Source: Eretmocerus hayati (taxonomy: Eukaryota; Arthropoda; Insecta; Hymenoptera; Aphelinidae). From it: 64,000 bases of DNA. The translations under genes and the position numbers were made by a program. The DNA lies in contig CM056743.1 in the NCBI GenBank assembly GCA_029851415.1, positions 125,084,305 through 125,148,304 of the forward strand. Direction: 5' to 3'. Positions 1 to 10,447 of this stretch are shown piece after piece (positions within the stretch are counted from its first letter, which is position 1; every line of letters starts with the position of its first letter). Below the pieces are notes generated by a model. It was not told where the DNA came from. It saw only the letters and a list, made by a program, of their open reading frames with translations, and did no database searches.

Positions 1-2301
1 CGAACAGATGCGCTTGTTTTTATTATAATATTGTCTATTGTGATTTGCGTTTGACCTGGCATGATACCCTCATTGTTGAAATGGATCGGTACAGTTTTGT
101 CTGGGGAAAGTTCTAGTCCAATTTCTAGTAGATTTTGTTTTACAGCTAAAATTGATCTCTCCATAAGAGTTTTGCAACTTGAGAGGTCTTTTCTTTTCAT
201 GACTATACATATATCATCATCATAGTTTGAAACGATCGCACTCTCTGGGACATTTTTCTGAATTGTTGCTATGCATATTATATATGAAAGAGGGCTGAGA
301 ACACCACCTTGCTGTAAACCTTGGTATGCAATTCTGTATTCATTACCAGTTGCATCCGAGTAAATGAGTCTACCATAAAGAATGAATTTCACGAAATGAA
401 CGAGATTTGAAGGGCAATTTATTTTTGCGTGTGTTTCCAAGACAATATCGATATTTACGGTATCAAAGGCACTTTTTACATCTAGAAAAACCCCTAATAC
501 GTGCTGATGATTATTCGAGCCTTCTTCTACAACGAGCGTGAGTTCGGTCAAGTTTTCAAGACAAGACTGTCCTTTGCGAAACCCTGTTTGTGTCGGTGAT
601 ATGAGATCATTGTGTTCTATATGTCATTGTAAGCGATTTTTGACGAGGGTTTCAAGAAGTTTACATATGCATGAACTGAGACGGATTGGGTGAACTCCCC
701 CATTGGGTTTTTCTATAAAGTGTACAAAATTGTTCTTCCAATCTTGAGGATAACAATTGGTACTATACATTTCATTGAATATATCCAATAAGATGAGTTT
801 ATATTGAATTGGTAAATTTTGTAAAATTTCGTAATTAGCACCGTCCATGCCCGGGGCCGATTTCGTTTTCTTTGACTCTAAGGCTATATTGAACTCTGGG
901 AATTGGAAGAGCTCGCTCAAAATTCCGTTATCATTACATATGGGCACATGTTCAGGGTTGATGGACATATTTTATCAAGAGCAATTCTCACATTTCCCTG
1001 ACGATTGATTCTTTTGAAAGTAGTTTTATTATCTTTCATCCACTTATTTTTCACAATCTCAGTTCTTTTCCAAACGTAGCTAATGTATGTCCGAAGATTG
1101 AGCGTCTGACAGAAAGCTTTGAAACTTTCAAGTTTCTTTCTCTTCAACGTTTTCTTCGTGATGGCTCTCCTTCTCTTGAATTCAACCCAATCATCTATTT
1201 TTTCAGAAAATTCCCATGTTTTGAGTGCGACTTTTAGGAGTCGGATAACTCGGTCGCATCCGGGGTCCCACCAAACCACTGGATTTTTGCCATTATGATC
1301 TATTATCATTACGATTTTTCTTTCTAGGAGTATGGAGAGTAATTGCGTTTCTAACTTGGTTATAAAAAATTTCATACTCCTTATTAGCACTTGAGTGACA
1401 ATATTCTTCGAAAAAAAATTCTCCATATTGAGCAAGCAAAGATTTTTGAGCTGATCCCCAATCGGTGCGTTGAGATTTGATGTTGAAAGTTCTCTTACTA
1501 TCAGTTACTTTAGTGATTGAAAGTGAGCACAGTATAGCATAATGATCTGATCCACGAGTGTCATCAAGGATATCATAGTTAATTTTATCTACTTGGTTCA
1601 TAGTGCTTAAAACTAGATCGATGTTCGATGTTGTGCCGCGACTACTATCAATGCGAGTGAAGGTATCGGTGTTATACAAATGTAGATTTTTATACCCAAT
1701 GGAGTTCAAGAATCTTCTGCCATTTGTATCGGTTGAGTTGCAGATTCATCAGGCGCGGTGAGCGTTGAAGTCGCCTGATAAAACAGTGTATCCTTCAGGT
1801 GGAACTGCATCGACGATTTCATCCCAATCGCTCTGCGACAATATCTGCAGGTGGGCGGTAACATGCAATTACATTCAGACGGGAATGGACATTATTAATT
1901 CTTATGCCGCAGATCTCGAATTTGCCGTCTGGATGATTAGGAATGTCTAAAATATGGAAGTCAAGGCTGCTTTTCAGGAGAAATATTATTCCCCCACCAT
2001 CGGTATCTTCACGGTCTTTCTGCACCGGGACATATCCTGGAATATTGATGGTCTTGCCGTCTTTCAGCCAGCTTTCCACACACACAAGAATGTTAATACC
2101 ACTCAGCATCGTGGGTAGTTCTTCTTCTCTTCGTGATATGCTGCGGGCGTTCCCGAACATAATTTTCGAATCGTTGGCCTCCATTTCGAATACAATATCA
2201 AATATTGGTGATTTGGAATTTATGAATCGGTATCGACATTGTAGATTTCTGTTGCATTTTCCGTCGAGATTTCCCCATCCGATTCGGTAGAGCTGCAGCA
2301 A
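1..2301 (-). pseudogene. LINE ORF2 (endonuclease and reverse transcriptase), broken and truncated
   Basis: ORF2 of the same LINE. The segment from 2301 to 1819 has APE-endonuclease features: NARSI, then VCVESWLKDG, then a DR...GGG stretch and IACYRPP. The next segment (1709-1293) continues the endonuclease, with a GSDHYAIL motif (the family's SDH). RT motifs follow (968-624: KSAPGMDG, then HFIEKPNGG, then PIRLSS). At about 211-222 the minus strand reads NYDDDIC where relatives have F-A-D-D, so the catalytic box is YDDD. The pieces lie in different frames, so the gene is not functional. The C-terminal part lies outside the window. Confidence 0.8.
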
Positions 2302-2405
2302 ATTTTTTTTTTCAATTTCGTCAATTTTCCTTTCATACCCTTGTCACTCAAGTAAGGGTATACTTTGTCTATGAGTTTCGTGAATAATTCTGGTCCATTT
2401 TGTAA

Positions 2406-3508
2406 TTAAAATGTCTCAAAAAATGTGACTGGGTCATTATGGCTGACAAATTCGACAAATTCAGCATAGTCAATAGCTGGAGAGATTTGACTCTTGAGAG
2501 CATCAATTGCTGAAGAGAGCGCTTCCTCGACACGGCGCTCCTTTTCCGTTTGTGAAAGAGGATTTCCTGTTCTTCTTTTCTTGGAGGTCTTTAGTACTTC
2601 ATTTTCTGCAGGTTTATCTATAGGTACATCTATTGAGATATTATTGCTAGTGCTTGCCAGTTGTATGTCATCTTCTTTATCAATTGAGTGATCTGCGAGT
2701 ACACTGCCAGAAGTGGAGGATCGAGGTCTTTTTGAATTCGGTAGATTTTGAGGAGTCAGCTTGTGCTGCACCTCCTCTGTATGCTGTAGATTTTGATTTT
2801 CACATGAAGAAATTTCTGCTTGTGATTCGTAGGTATTAAGATTAGAGCTTGGACATGATTTTGCAATATGCCCTGTTTGTTTACAAATAAAGCATATCGC
2901 TGAGTTCAGTGGATAGGAAGCACCAACTTGGACTGATGTCATATACAATTTGTATTGTTTCTGGAAGTTTGCTTTCATCATCTTCTTTGATATAGAATTG
3001 ACGTCTAAACGATACTATATGTGCTCTACCCGGCTTTGCCAAGCTTGCCCGAATGCTCGTAATGGCAGAGATTATCGTGATATCTTTGTTTTTCAGCTCT
3101 TGCTCGATGATTTGATTTGGAATGCCAGGATGAACTAGAGATAACTACACGATTTGAGCTGGGTACTAGTGGTTTTATCTCCAGGGCATATTCTTTTATG
3201 TTGACAGTCTTATTCTTGAGTTGTGTTACTTGATCTTTTTTCGACAAATATATGCAGACTCGGCTACCAGAAACTTTAGATATAGCAAGTACATTGTTGA
3301 CATCAGTAAGCTCTTCTAGACCGTCGATGTAATCTTCCAACGTGAGGCCTTCCAACGATTCGATGATTATTGCTTGGCCTTTTCTCGGTAGTTTGCTGTT
3401 TGCGATGGTGTTAGCATACGACATTCTAGACTCATTAGATTGATGAGGATTCTCAATATTCCCCACCGCAGTGGGTGCTCCTGGAAGCGTCTCGTTTTCC
3501 CCCATCAC
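2406..3508 (-). pseudogene. LINE ORF1 (gag-like, CCHC zinc knuckle), frameshifted
   Basis: ORF1 of the LINE, a nucleic-acid-binding protein that would coat the element RNA. It reads in two pieces: an N-terminal part (3508 down to about 3026, starting ATG) and a C-terminal part (2981 down to 2406) in another frame, so at least one frameshift lies near 3.0-3.13 kb. The C-terminal part carries CFICKQTGHIAKSC, a C-x2-C-x4-H-x4-C knuckle, followed by a Ser/Thr/Lys-rich tail with a KKRR patch. It precedes the endonuclease/RT ORF as expected in I-type elements. Function is inferred from the family; this copy is dead. Confidence 0.8.
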
Positions 3509-3600
3509 TTATCCGGCATCTGTGCCTGATATTGTGGCACTGCAGTAGTGAGAAATTTCGGTTAAGAGTCCACACACTTGCACTTTTATATCACTCCATT

Positions 3601-6480
3601 AAACGGTGTCAACAGAGTCACAATATTCACAGTATACGACTCGAATAATGCGTAACTATACGTAAACACGTCTGCTCGCGTCAAACGCTCGAACCGAACT
3701 CTTTTCTTGGCAGATCCTGTAAAGTGAGATGATTGCTGAATAGTCATACGCATGAGTGGCCGTGGTTCTAAGTAACGCCACACCAATAACTCTGGGGAGA
3801 GTGATTTTCTAGTTCAGAAACATAAGATCTATACTAGCGGCAAGTTTCAAATTTCATCAAGTATGACACAGATGCTCGTCCGAATTCAATGCTCAAACAT
3901 TTCCGCAAGGAACGCGCCCAATGCGCGAGTCCGCGGAAGGTTATTTTCGGTCATTTCAAACCATAATCTGTCATCCCTGAGAGTCTCAAAATTTATGACT
4001 TCTCGACGTCAGGGCGGGAAAACATTGTCGTGGTTTATGAAAGTATCACTACATTTTGCACACCTTCATAGGTTTTATCAAATCTAGCTCAAAAAGTTCA
4101 CCAGCTCTCGGACTACCAGCTCTCGTAATACTTATCAACTTCTTCAGTTGTTGATCACAGTAAACCAAAAAAGGAAATTCGTCCGCAGCGTCATGTTTGG
4201 GGTCACACTTTTGTTCTTTGGTAAGTCGGCGTGGAAATAATTATGTTGGATAATGGATAATGGAACCTCGAGGTGGAGCAAAACAACAGCTTTGAAATCG
4301 TTAAAAAAAGATATGGGAGGGATCACTGTTCACGGTTGCAAGGGTTGGATTTTGCATCTCACGTGATTTTTTCCAGTTCGAGACGAAAGCGAGGGTCGAT
4401 ATTGTCACAAGAATGCGAGACCTAGATTTTGTGGCCGTGGATCGAATGGAATTCTATTTTGCTTTTTCTTTGCAAACTGTATTATAATGACGTTGCATAT
4501 TTTGAAATAAACTTGAGTCAATTTGTGGAAAACTTGTGGTACATTTTTATATCTCTTGATACTATGTAGTTGGAATGAAAATTTGATATGATTCAATCAT
4601 CTTTAAGTGGGAAACGGAAACTCAGGTATAAAGGTCACTTCGACGGTTAAAATATTGAATAGAAAAATTCAAGTATCCTTTGTGCTAATGAAGTGCATAT
4701 CATGAACTAGGTTCGTTTACACGAGTGCGTCGACATCTCTTGAAATGTTCAGATTACAAACCAGACCAAATCCTATCACGTTGACAAAATCATTCACCTC
4801 TGACATACTTGGTCAATGATTGGGTATGGTTTTGTGTGAGATGAGATGTTTTTGAAACTATATTTTTGGTATATCCACTTACACATGCATTTGTTGATTG
4901 CAACATCGATCAACTGTAATGGAATTCCACATGATGTTACTCAAAGATTGCCCATCAACCATATCGGATATTTATAGAGCTCTTCCAGAGGTTACATGCC
5001 AAATATAATATCTGCTAGTGCACTTTCTCGACTCTGGATGCTTTTCCCCAATAATTGAAAGAGATGGGAGAGCGTCGCCCCTCTAAATGAACGACTCGGA
5101 ATATGCATTCTCAATACCCCAATGATATTGCAAAATATACTGTTCACTCAAAATTACTGTTTCCAGGATGAATATATGTCAAAATTGATTACCGAAAATC
5201 CACCATTATGTTCTTGACGAGTTGTTATGATGAATAGATCGTGCAGAGCGCTCATCTCATGGTGAATCTCTTAATTGATCGGCGTAATCACGAGTTCGAA
5301 TCTTTCTTTGCAGAGCTCTTCACCCACATACTTCACAACAAAAAAATTACCCATCATTTCCAATAATTAAATCCCACAGTCCACTTCACCCCGACAATAT
5401 CCATAATATCAGCTGAGTATTACCCTGATAATTCAACTCTCCCATCCAGACGGTCTCGTTATGATAAAAATTTAATTTCCACGGAATTCATCCATCCTCT
5501 TGCTGCTTTTACCGCTTTCTCGCACGAGACTCCCCTGCGAATCGCGCAAAACTTCTAGCTTCAAGCGTTTCATACATATTATAGCTATATAGATCTTCGA
5601 AAGGAAAATGCTTTTGCGAAGAGCATGGTGTACAATCCTCGTTCAAGCCCCAGGCTATGCTTTGCAGTTATATTAAAGCGCTAGAGATCGCGCCTCGCGT
5701 TAGGATATCCATATACATTTCGCTCTTTCTCTGTACTCTTGAGGAAATCGAGGCGAATAGCTGTGAAGGGGTATAAGTATAAGAGTGCAAGAAATTTTCT
5801 TGTCATCTGAGACGGGTGGTAGTGCGATTGGTTTCGATAAAAGTGAAATTTATGAGACGACTTTTGCACTGGTAGTTAAGTGTATGGCGTATGAAGTGAT
5901 ATGGATATAATGGACTTGAGAAAGGTACTGGGGCAGTCTGATCACGTCTCCCGTGCAATTCGAGCTGTTTGGCGAGGGCTATGGAGCTTTTCCGTGTCGT
6001 TGCGCGTACATATGTTGTACTGGCGGTTTCCGTCCACTGTGTTAATATTTTCCGTCTGAACTGGCATGATGTATTTTCTGTCAAAGAACGGACACTGATG
6101 CAAGGGTAAAGTTGAGTGGCGGTTTTCTTGCGCTAGCTCCAAGTGGCGATACCTAAGCATCTATAGGGTCGATAGTTGGAGCTTGCAATTTTGTCCTCAA
6201 TTTCAATCTATTCGTGATAATTCCCCATAACATTGGGAGTAAATCACGCATCAACTGATTACACGAGTCTATGCATATCAATCTTACAATTTTCTGTGCA
6301 ACCTCAACAAAAAATTACTAGAGTGATGACAGACACTGTTTCGAAAATCCTGTGCCTCAAGACTGTAGTTTCTCATTGTCTTTCCCATGCACCTCACAGG
6401 ATTGGAGAGAATTATGCAAATTATACCGATAAGGTAGATCTCATCGATATTTAGACTCTATCGCTCGATTTGATGGAATA
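3601..6480. other. No supported gene
   Basis: AT-rich sequence with only short chance reading frames of up to about 93 codons and no recognisable domain. I saw no LTR, long inverted repeat or convincing exon border set. The two longest frames, at 5803-6084 and 5942-6160 on the minus strand, overlap each other in different frames and look like noise. Confidence 0.6.
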
Positions 6481-6956
6481 CATTTAATGAATGAATTTAC
6501 CGTTTTTTCGAGCCACTTATAATCGTCGCGCTCAGGCGGCGATCACAGTTTGACAAATGTCAAACTGCGACCTTCGAGGCTCCACTTCCATAGTGGCTGC
6601 ATCACGAAGGGATTTTTTATTTTTTTTTCCGAAATCGGAAGATTGGCACAAGAGATGAGAGAAGGCTCCCCCGAGCGAGTGAATACGCAATCGCCTCGGT
6701 GGTCTAATTGGTTAAGGCGCCGGTCCGGAGTACCGGAGATTGCGAGGTTCAAGTCCCGCCCGAGGAAGAATTTTTTCATCTCTCGGTCAATCTTTCAATA
6801 AAAGATAAAAAAATCAAAAAAAAAAAAAAATCCCTTCGTAATGCTATGAAAATGGAGCCTCGAAGGTCGCAGTTTGACATTTGTCAAACTGTGATCGCCG
6901 CCTGAGCGCGACGATTATAAGTGTCTCGAAAAAACGATAAATTCATTCATTAAATG
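6481..6956. mobile_element. Foldback/MITE-like element with about 130-bp inverted arms
   Basis: The sequence from 6481 (CATTTAATGAATGAATTTA) returns as its reverse complement ending at 6956. Similarity runs for roughly 130 bp with few mismatches, including the blocks around TCGAGGCTCC and CACGAAGGGA. A TA dinucleotide lies outside each end (6479-6480 and 6957-6958), as expected for a Tc1/mariner-type target duplication, though the ends are A/T rich. The roughly 200-bp loop holds a tRNA-like sequence and an A-rich stretch. No transposase is present, so it is non-autonomous. A SINE inserted into the loop would explain the tRNA-like part. Confidence 0.8.
6693..6766 (+). tRNA. tRNA-like sequence (probable pseudogene or SINE head) in the foldback loop
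   Basis: A 74-nt cloverleaf-like sequence. Six of seven acceptor pairs form (CCTCGG with CCGAGG; position 1 is G-A). The A box TGGTCTAATTGG fits the pol III consensus, as does the B box GGTTCAAGTCC. The anticodon stem CCGGT/ACCGG is perfect, with loop CCGGAGT. The usual U33 is C, and the formal anticodon would be GGA. The T stem pairs only if one A is bulged. A run of six T at 6771-6776 could terminate pol III. These faults, and the A-rich tail downstream (about 6798-6830), favour a tRNA-derived SINE or pseudogene over a working tRNA. Confidence 0.45.
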
Positions 6957-9894
6957 TAAATGAATTGAAGAGAATTACTTTCAAACTACGAGGTGATATA
7001 GATGATTAACGTATTCAATTTCAACAGAACGAGATGACTAAATAAAAGAGATATGTTGGTCCTGTCATTGTGACTAGCGTGTCTTATTCATACTTGGTCA
7101 CCGATAACTCTTCATCAGGGCTCACTCGATAAGTATTTCCACCGCGATGAGGTGAACAATTTCTTGCCATCATCGTGATTAATTGCCAATATTGAAGCCA
7201 CCTATTGTACGCTCTTCTGGAGAATTGCAACGAGATCCGGAAATGAGGACATCATAGCCACGGAAGAGTGACCCCCATCGAGCTGTATATGGTGCCACCC
7301 TCATTTGACGGACGTGCGTGGCATCCTGAAGTCCGAGTAAATGGACCCGAGAGATGATAAAGGTTCGCTCACTGATGGAGCATGTGTCGCGAGGATCATT
7401 ACTCTTGAACAGGCATTCATTCGTCCCTCTTACATCTTTTCGCCAAGGGATACATTGATGGGTTATTCGTCAATGATGTAGCACGAGCTGGTATCCGACG
7501 AAATCGATCTCTTCTGGGACTGATCGCCACAGAAAAACTCATCACAGTCATCATAGGATTTTTGGGAGTCCATCCAGTGACGTTGCGATAACTCAAAATG
7601 CTTGTTACTGTATGTTGAATCTAGAATATTGAGTGCACAAACTATTTAAGGATTGTAGACGATTCGTAATTTAAATAGAAATGTTAATTTGCATACCTAA
7701 TAGAGCCATTGAGCGATTGAATGGACGTAGATGTGGAGCAGATTTTGATCCAAACCGTGATTCTCATCTCGACCGACAACAAGATGATTGCTAGAGTCTC
7801 ATAGCGCCTGTAATGACTTGGTATCTGAATGATTGAGTGGCTAATTGAAATGGCAGGTGGTATAAGATGAATTGATACAGTGCTCCGATTTTATACGTTG
7901 GAATATGTGCTTGCCGAGGTGCTTGCAGTATAGGTGAATCGGCTTCAGTTGTACTCTTCCTATTTACAGTGACTGGAGAAAGGGAGTTCTATGAATTTCT
8001 GTGATATAATATCACTTTTGGCTAATATTGCCATTTAGTTGCATAATGCGAGTGGTGATAGGGCACATTCCTGACGAATGATTGAATATGGTTAGGTAGG
8101 ATGGGATCCAAGACTTTTTTCTGCAGTTTCGAAATTCCTTTAAAATCATGGCTGTTAGGACCTATTTGTGTGAATTTACGAACCATGCGTAGATTACAGT
8201 GGGGGCCATAGTTATTTTCCTAGTCATGTACGTACACGATTGAATATTACCTTGACCGATGCACGGAGCTCTCATTTTATCACATATTAGGACGAGGGCT
8301 TTGGAACGGCTTGAATGAAAATGCACAGCAAGTTGACTAATCGAATTTTTTGAGTTGTCGACAGTGATCAAGTCGAATCGATTTCACCTTCAATCTCTTT
8401 GAAGGGGTTCGATGGTGAATCTAGGTATGTGCAACTAAATCCCTTTGATCCACTTTTTATATCCTGAATCAAATCTTCATATTCGTTGATCCGTAATGCA
8501 TGAAAATCTACATGAAAAAGCTTAATCTCCTATACCTTTGTGAAAATCACACACTGTTCGACTACCTTCAAATTGGAAAAAAATTTCATATCCGTATCTC
8601 AAAGTATACTTTCAGCACCAAAATTTCAAAACTTTCTCGGTCAAATCCTATGGACCCAACAATCTCTGGCTACGCGTTGTTTGCATATCGCACGAAACTT
8701 CTTTACAATTCCCACATTTTTTATCATGTTGCTGCAATGGAAAAAGGTTTACACTCCTTCATCGGATCTCTGTGCGATTTCTTTACACAGGCATGTATAA
8801 AAATTCTCAAGGTTGAGATTCTCCTCAAAACGGATCATTTTAGTCGAGTGAATTTTTGCAACTTCAAAAGCGACCGCATTCGAAAGAGTAACAGAGCCAA
8901 CCAGAAAAGATTTCGTGCGAGGCACGCGCTATCTGAGCGGCTTTAGTCGGGATTCAGAGCTTGGTATTTATCGTTGCAAGCCGCGGTTAAACTTTGGAGA
9001 TCAGGGCACATAGGAAGGGAGAAAGAGAGAGAGAGAGAGTTTGCCAAAGCGTTGCTTCGGTGCGGCTTTGGCAGGGTAGACGGTGAGATGAGAAATGCTC
9101 CGATTATCCAGGGCGCAAGAGTCATTTTTGCACCGGCACGCGCAGAATTCCTCGCGAATACTTTCAAATGAGCCGTGTGATGTGCCTACACTTCTCGTTG
9201 CTCTGTTTTCATATCAACTGGGATGTTTCCAACTTTATAACTATTTAGTCTGACGGGATATTGAGCTGGAACTGGCTCCGTTTGGACCTTTATATCTGAA
9301 TAAGTAAACTTAGGATCAGATACTCTGTTGGAATCTAATGCTATATAAGGACTATTTATATTCTATACAATTCTTATCCAGAAACGACGCGTTTCGGACA
9401 TCTAAATATGTCCCTCTCACGGTGAAATAGATTCAAACAAAGTATCATTTCTGTTATTGGACATTGGAGTCAAAAACATTACCTTTAGATCAGATGGATG
9501 AAGAGTTTACAATACTAAATCATGGCAGTACTCAATCGAGATCTTTTCACTCATTATATTATCTGATAAAATGAGTCTTATGAACGGTCTTACCATTTCA
9601 CACTTAATTTGCTGAATTTTCCAACGGCTTCTAAGTTGCGAAATATAGAATACGTGGTTGTTAGTGAGTGAATAGGGTCTTGAAGTCACCCTTCAAGGTT
9701 TCCAGATTTATCTTACCTTCCCTTCACCTTCATATTCAAGAAGTTCCAAAAGAGTCATACAGGATATTCCGAATGCTGAACTGAATGATCGTCAGTAACT
9801 ATATTACTTTGAATTGCCGCACTGAGTAAATTATCTGTCGTTGTCCTGTATCGGTTAATTTGGCCATGAAATACTGAATTGATCTTTGATATTC
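6957..9894. other. No supported gene; short (AG)n tract
   Basis: Mostly AT-rich unassigned sequence. A short AG run lies at 9024-9039. One plus-strand ATG frame of 148 codons (8500-8946) is open, but it has no recognisable motif and is rich in His, Phe and Lys in the way AT-rich chance frames are. I do not call it a gene. Confidence 0.55.
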
Positions 9895-9907
9895 ATAATT
9901 TCATGAA

Positions 9908-10106
9908 GAAGCCACCGTGGCCTCGTGGATAAGGTCCTTGCCTTCAACGCAGAAGGCTGGGGTTCGAATCTCGGCCGGGCACCAATGTGAATTTTCATAA
10001 GTGCTTTTCGGTGGTTTCGGTGGTTCGGAACCCACCTTAAACCGTCGGTCCCGCAGAATAACCTCGAAGAGAGGTTGGAAATGCGTTAATAAAAAAAAAT
10101 AATAAA
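9908..10106 (+). mobile_element. tRNA-derived SINE with 13-bp target-site duplications
   Basis: The same 13 bases, ATAATTTCATGAA, flank the element at 9895-9907 and 10107-10119. The body starts with a tRNA-like head from about 9911, with the hairpin GCCTTC/GAAGGC and the B box GGTTCGAATC at 9961-9970. The head ends GGGCACCA near 9984. A non-tRNA body and an A-rich tail (10089-10106) follow. Direct repeats, a pol III head and an A tail together define a SINE copied by LINE machinery. It lies about 340 bp upstream of the ionotropic receptor start. Confidence 0.85.
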
Positions 10107-10447
10107 ATAATTTCATGAATTCTCTATAACGACCCAGACTCATGTCATTCACGCGGTCGACCAATTACATGCTTAAATATCCAGCCAAGAGCTCGGCAAA
10201 TAGATTTTTCCCAGAATCTGATATTTAATTCACTCAAACACTTCAATTCACGCTGACGCACGGATGAAACGATCAATATGTAACCGATTATGATGAGCGT
10301 ACCTCCTAAGCCCTTTAGAATGATGTGCTTGATCAGTTCAGCACGGAAATCTGAGACGTGCGGATTCGGCTAGGAGCCTGTTGCAGATCGACCCATAGAG
10401 CAGATTTGTGCAGTTTTGTATAATTGTCATATTCCGAAACAACTGCA

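Larger units (their letters stand above)
1..3600 (-). mobile_element. I-clade non-LTR retrotransposon (LINE), decayed, cut by window start
   Basis: Reading on the minus strand, this holds an ORF1 with a CCHC zinc knuckle, then an APE-type endonuclease, then the start of a reverse transcriptase that runs off the left edge. The order matches I-type LINEs. Several frameshifts split both ORFs, so this copy cannot encode working proteins. The ORF1 product shares a recognisable region with the LINE at 22.9-28.7 kb (PRKGQAIIIE here, PRKDQAVLIE there), so the two belong to one lineage but are clearly diverged. The 5' limit near 3600 is approximate. I saw no target duplication because the 3' end lies outside the window. 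Confidence 0.85.

Noticed and set aside
8500..8946. 148-codon ATG frame on the plus strand
   Set aside because: No domain, signal or exon context; amino-acid make-up is that of AT-rich chance frames.
9911..9984. Functional tRNA gene
   Set aside because: The acceptor stem does not pair properly, and the unit has target duplications and an A-rich tail, so it is a SINE head.
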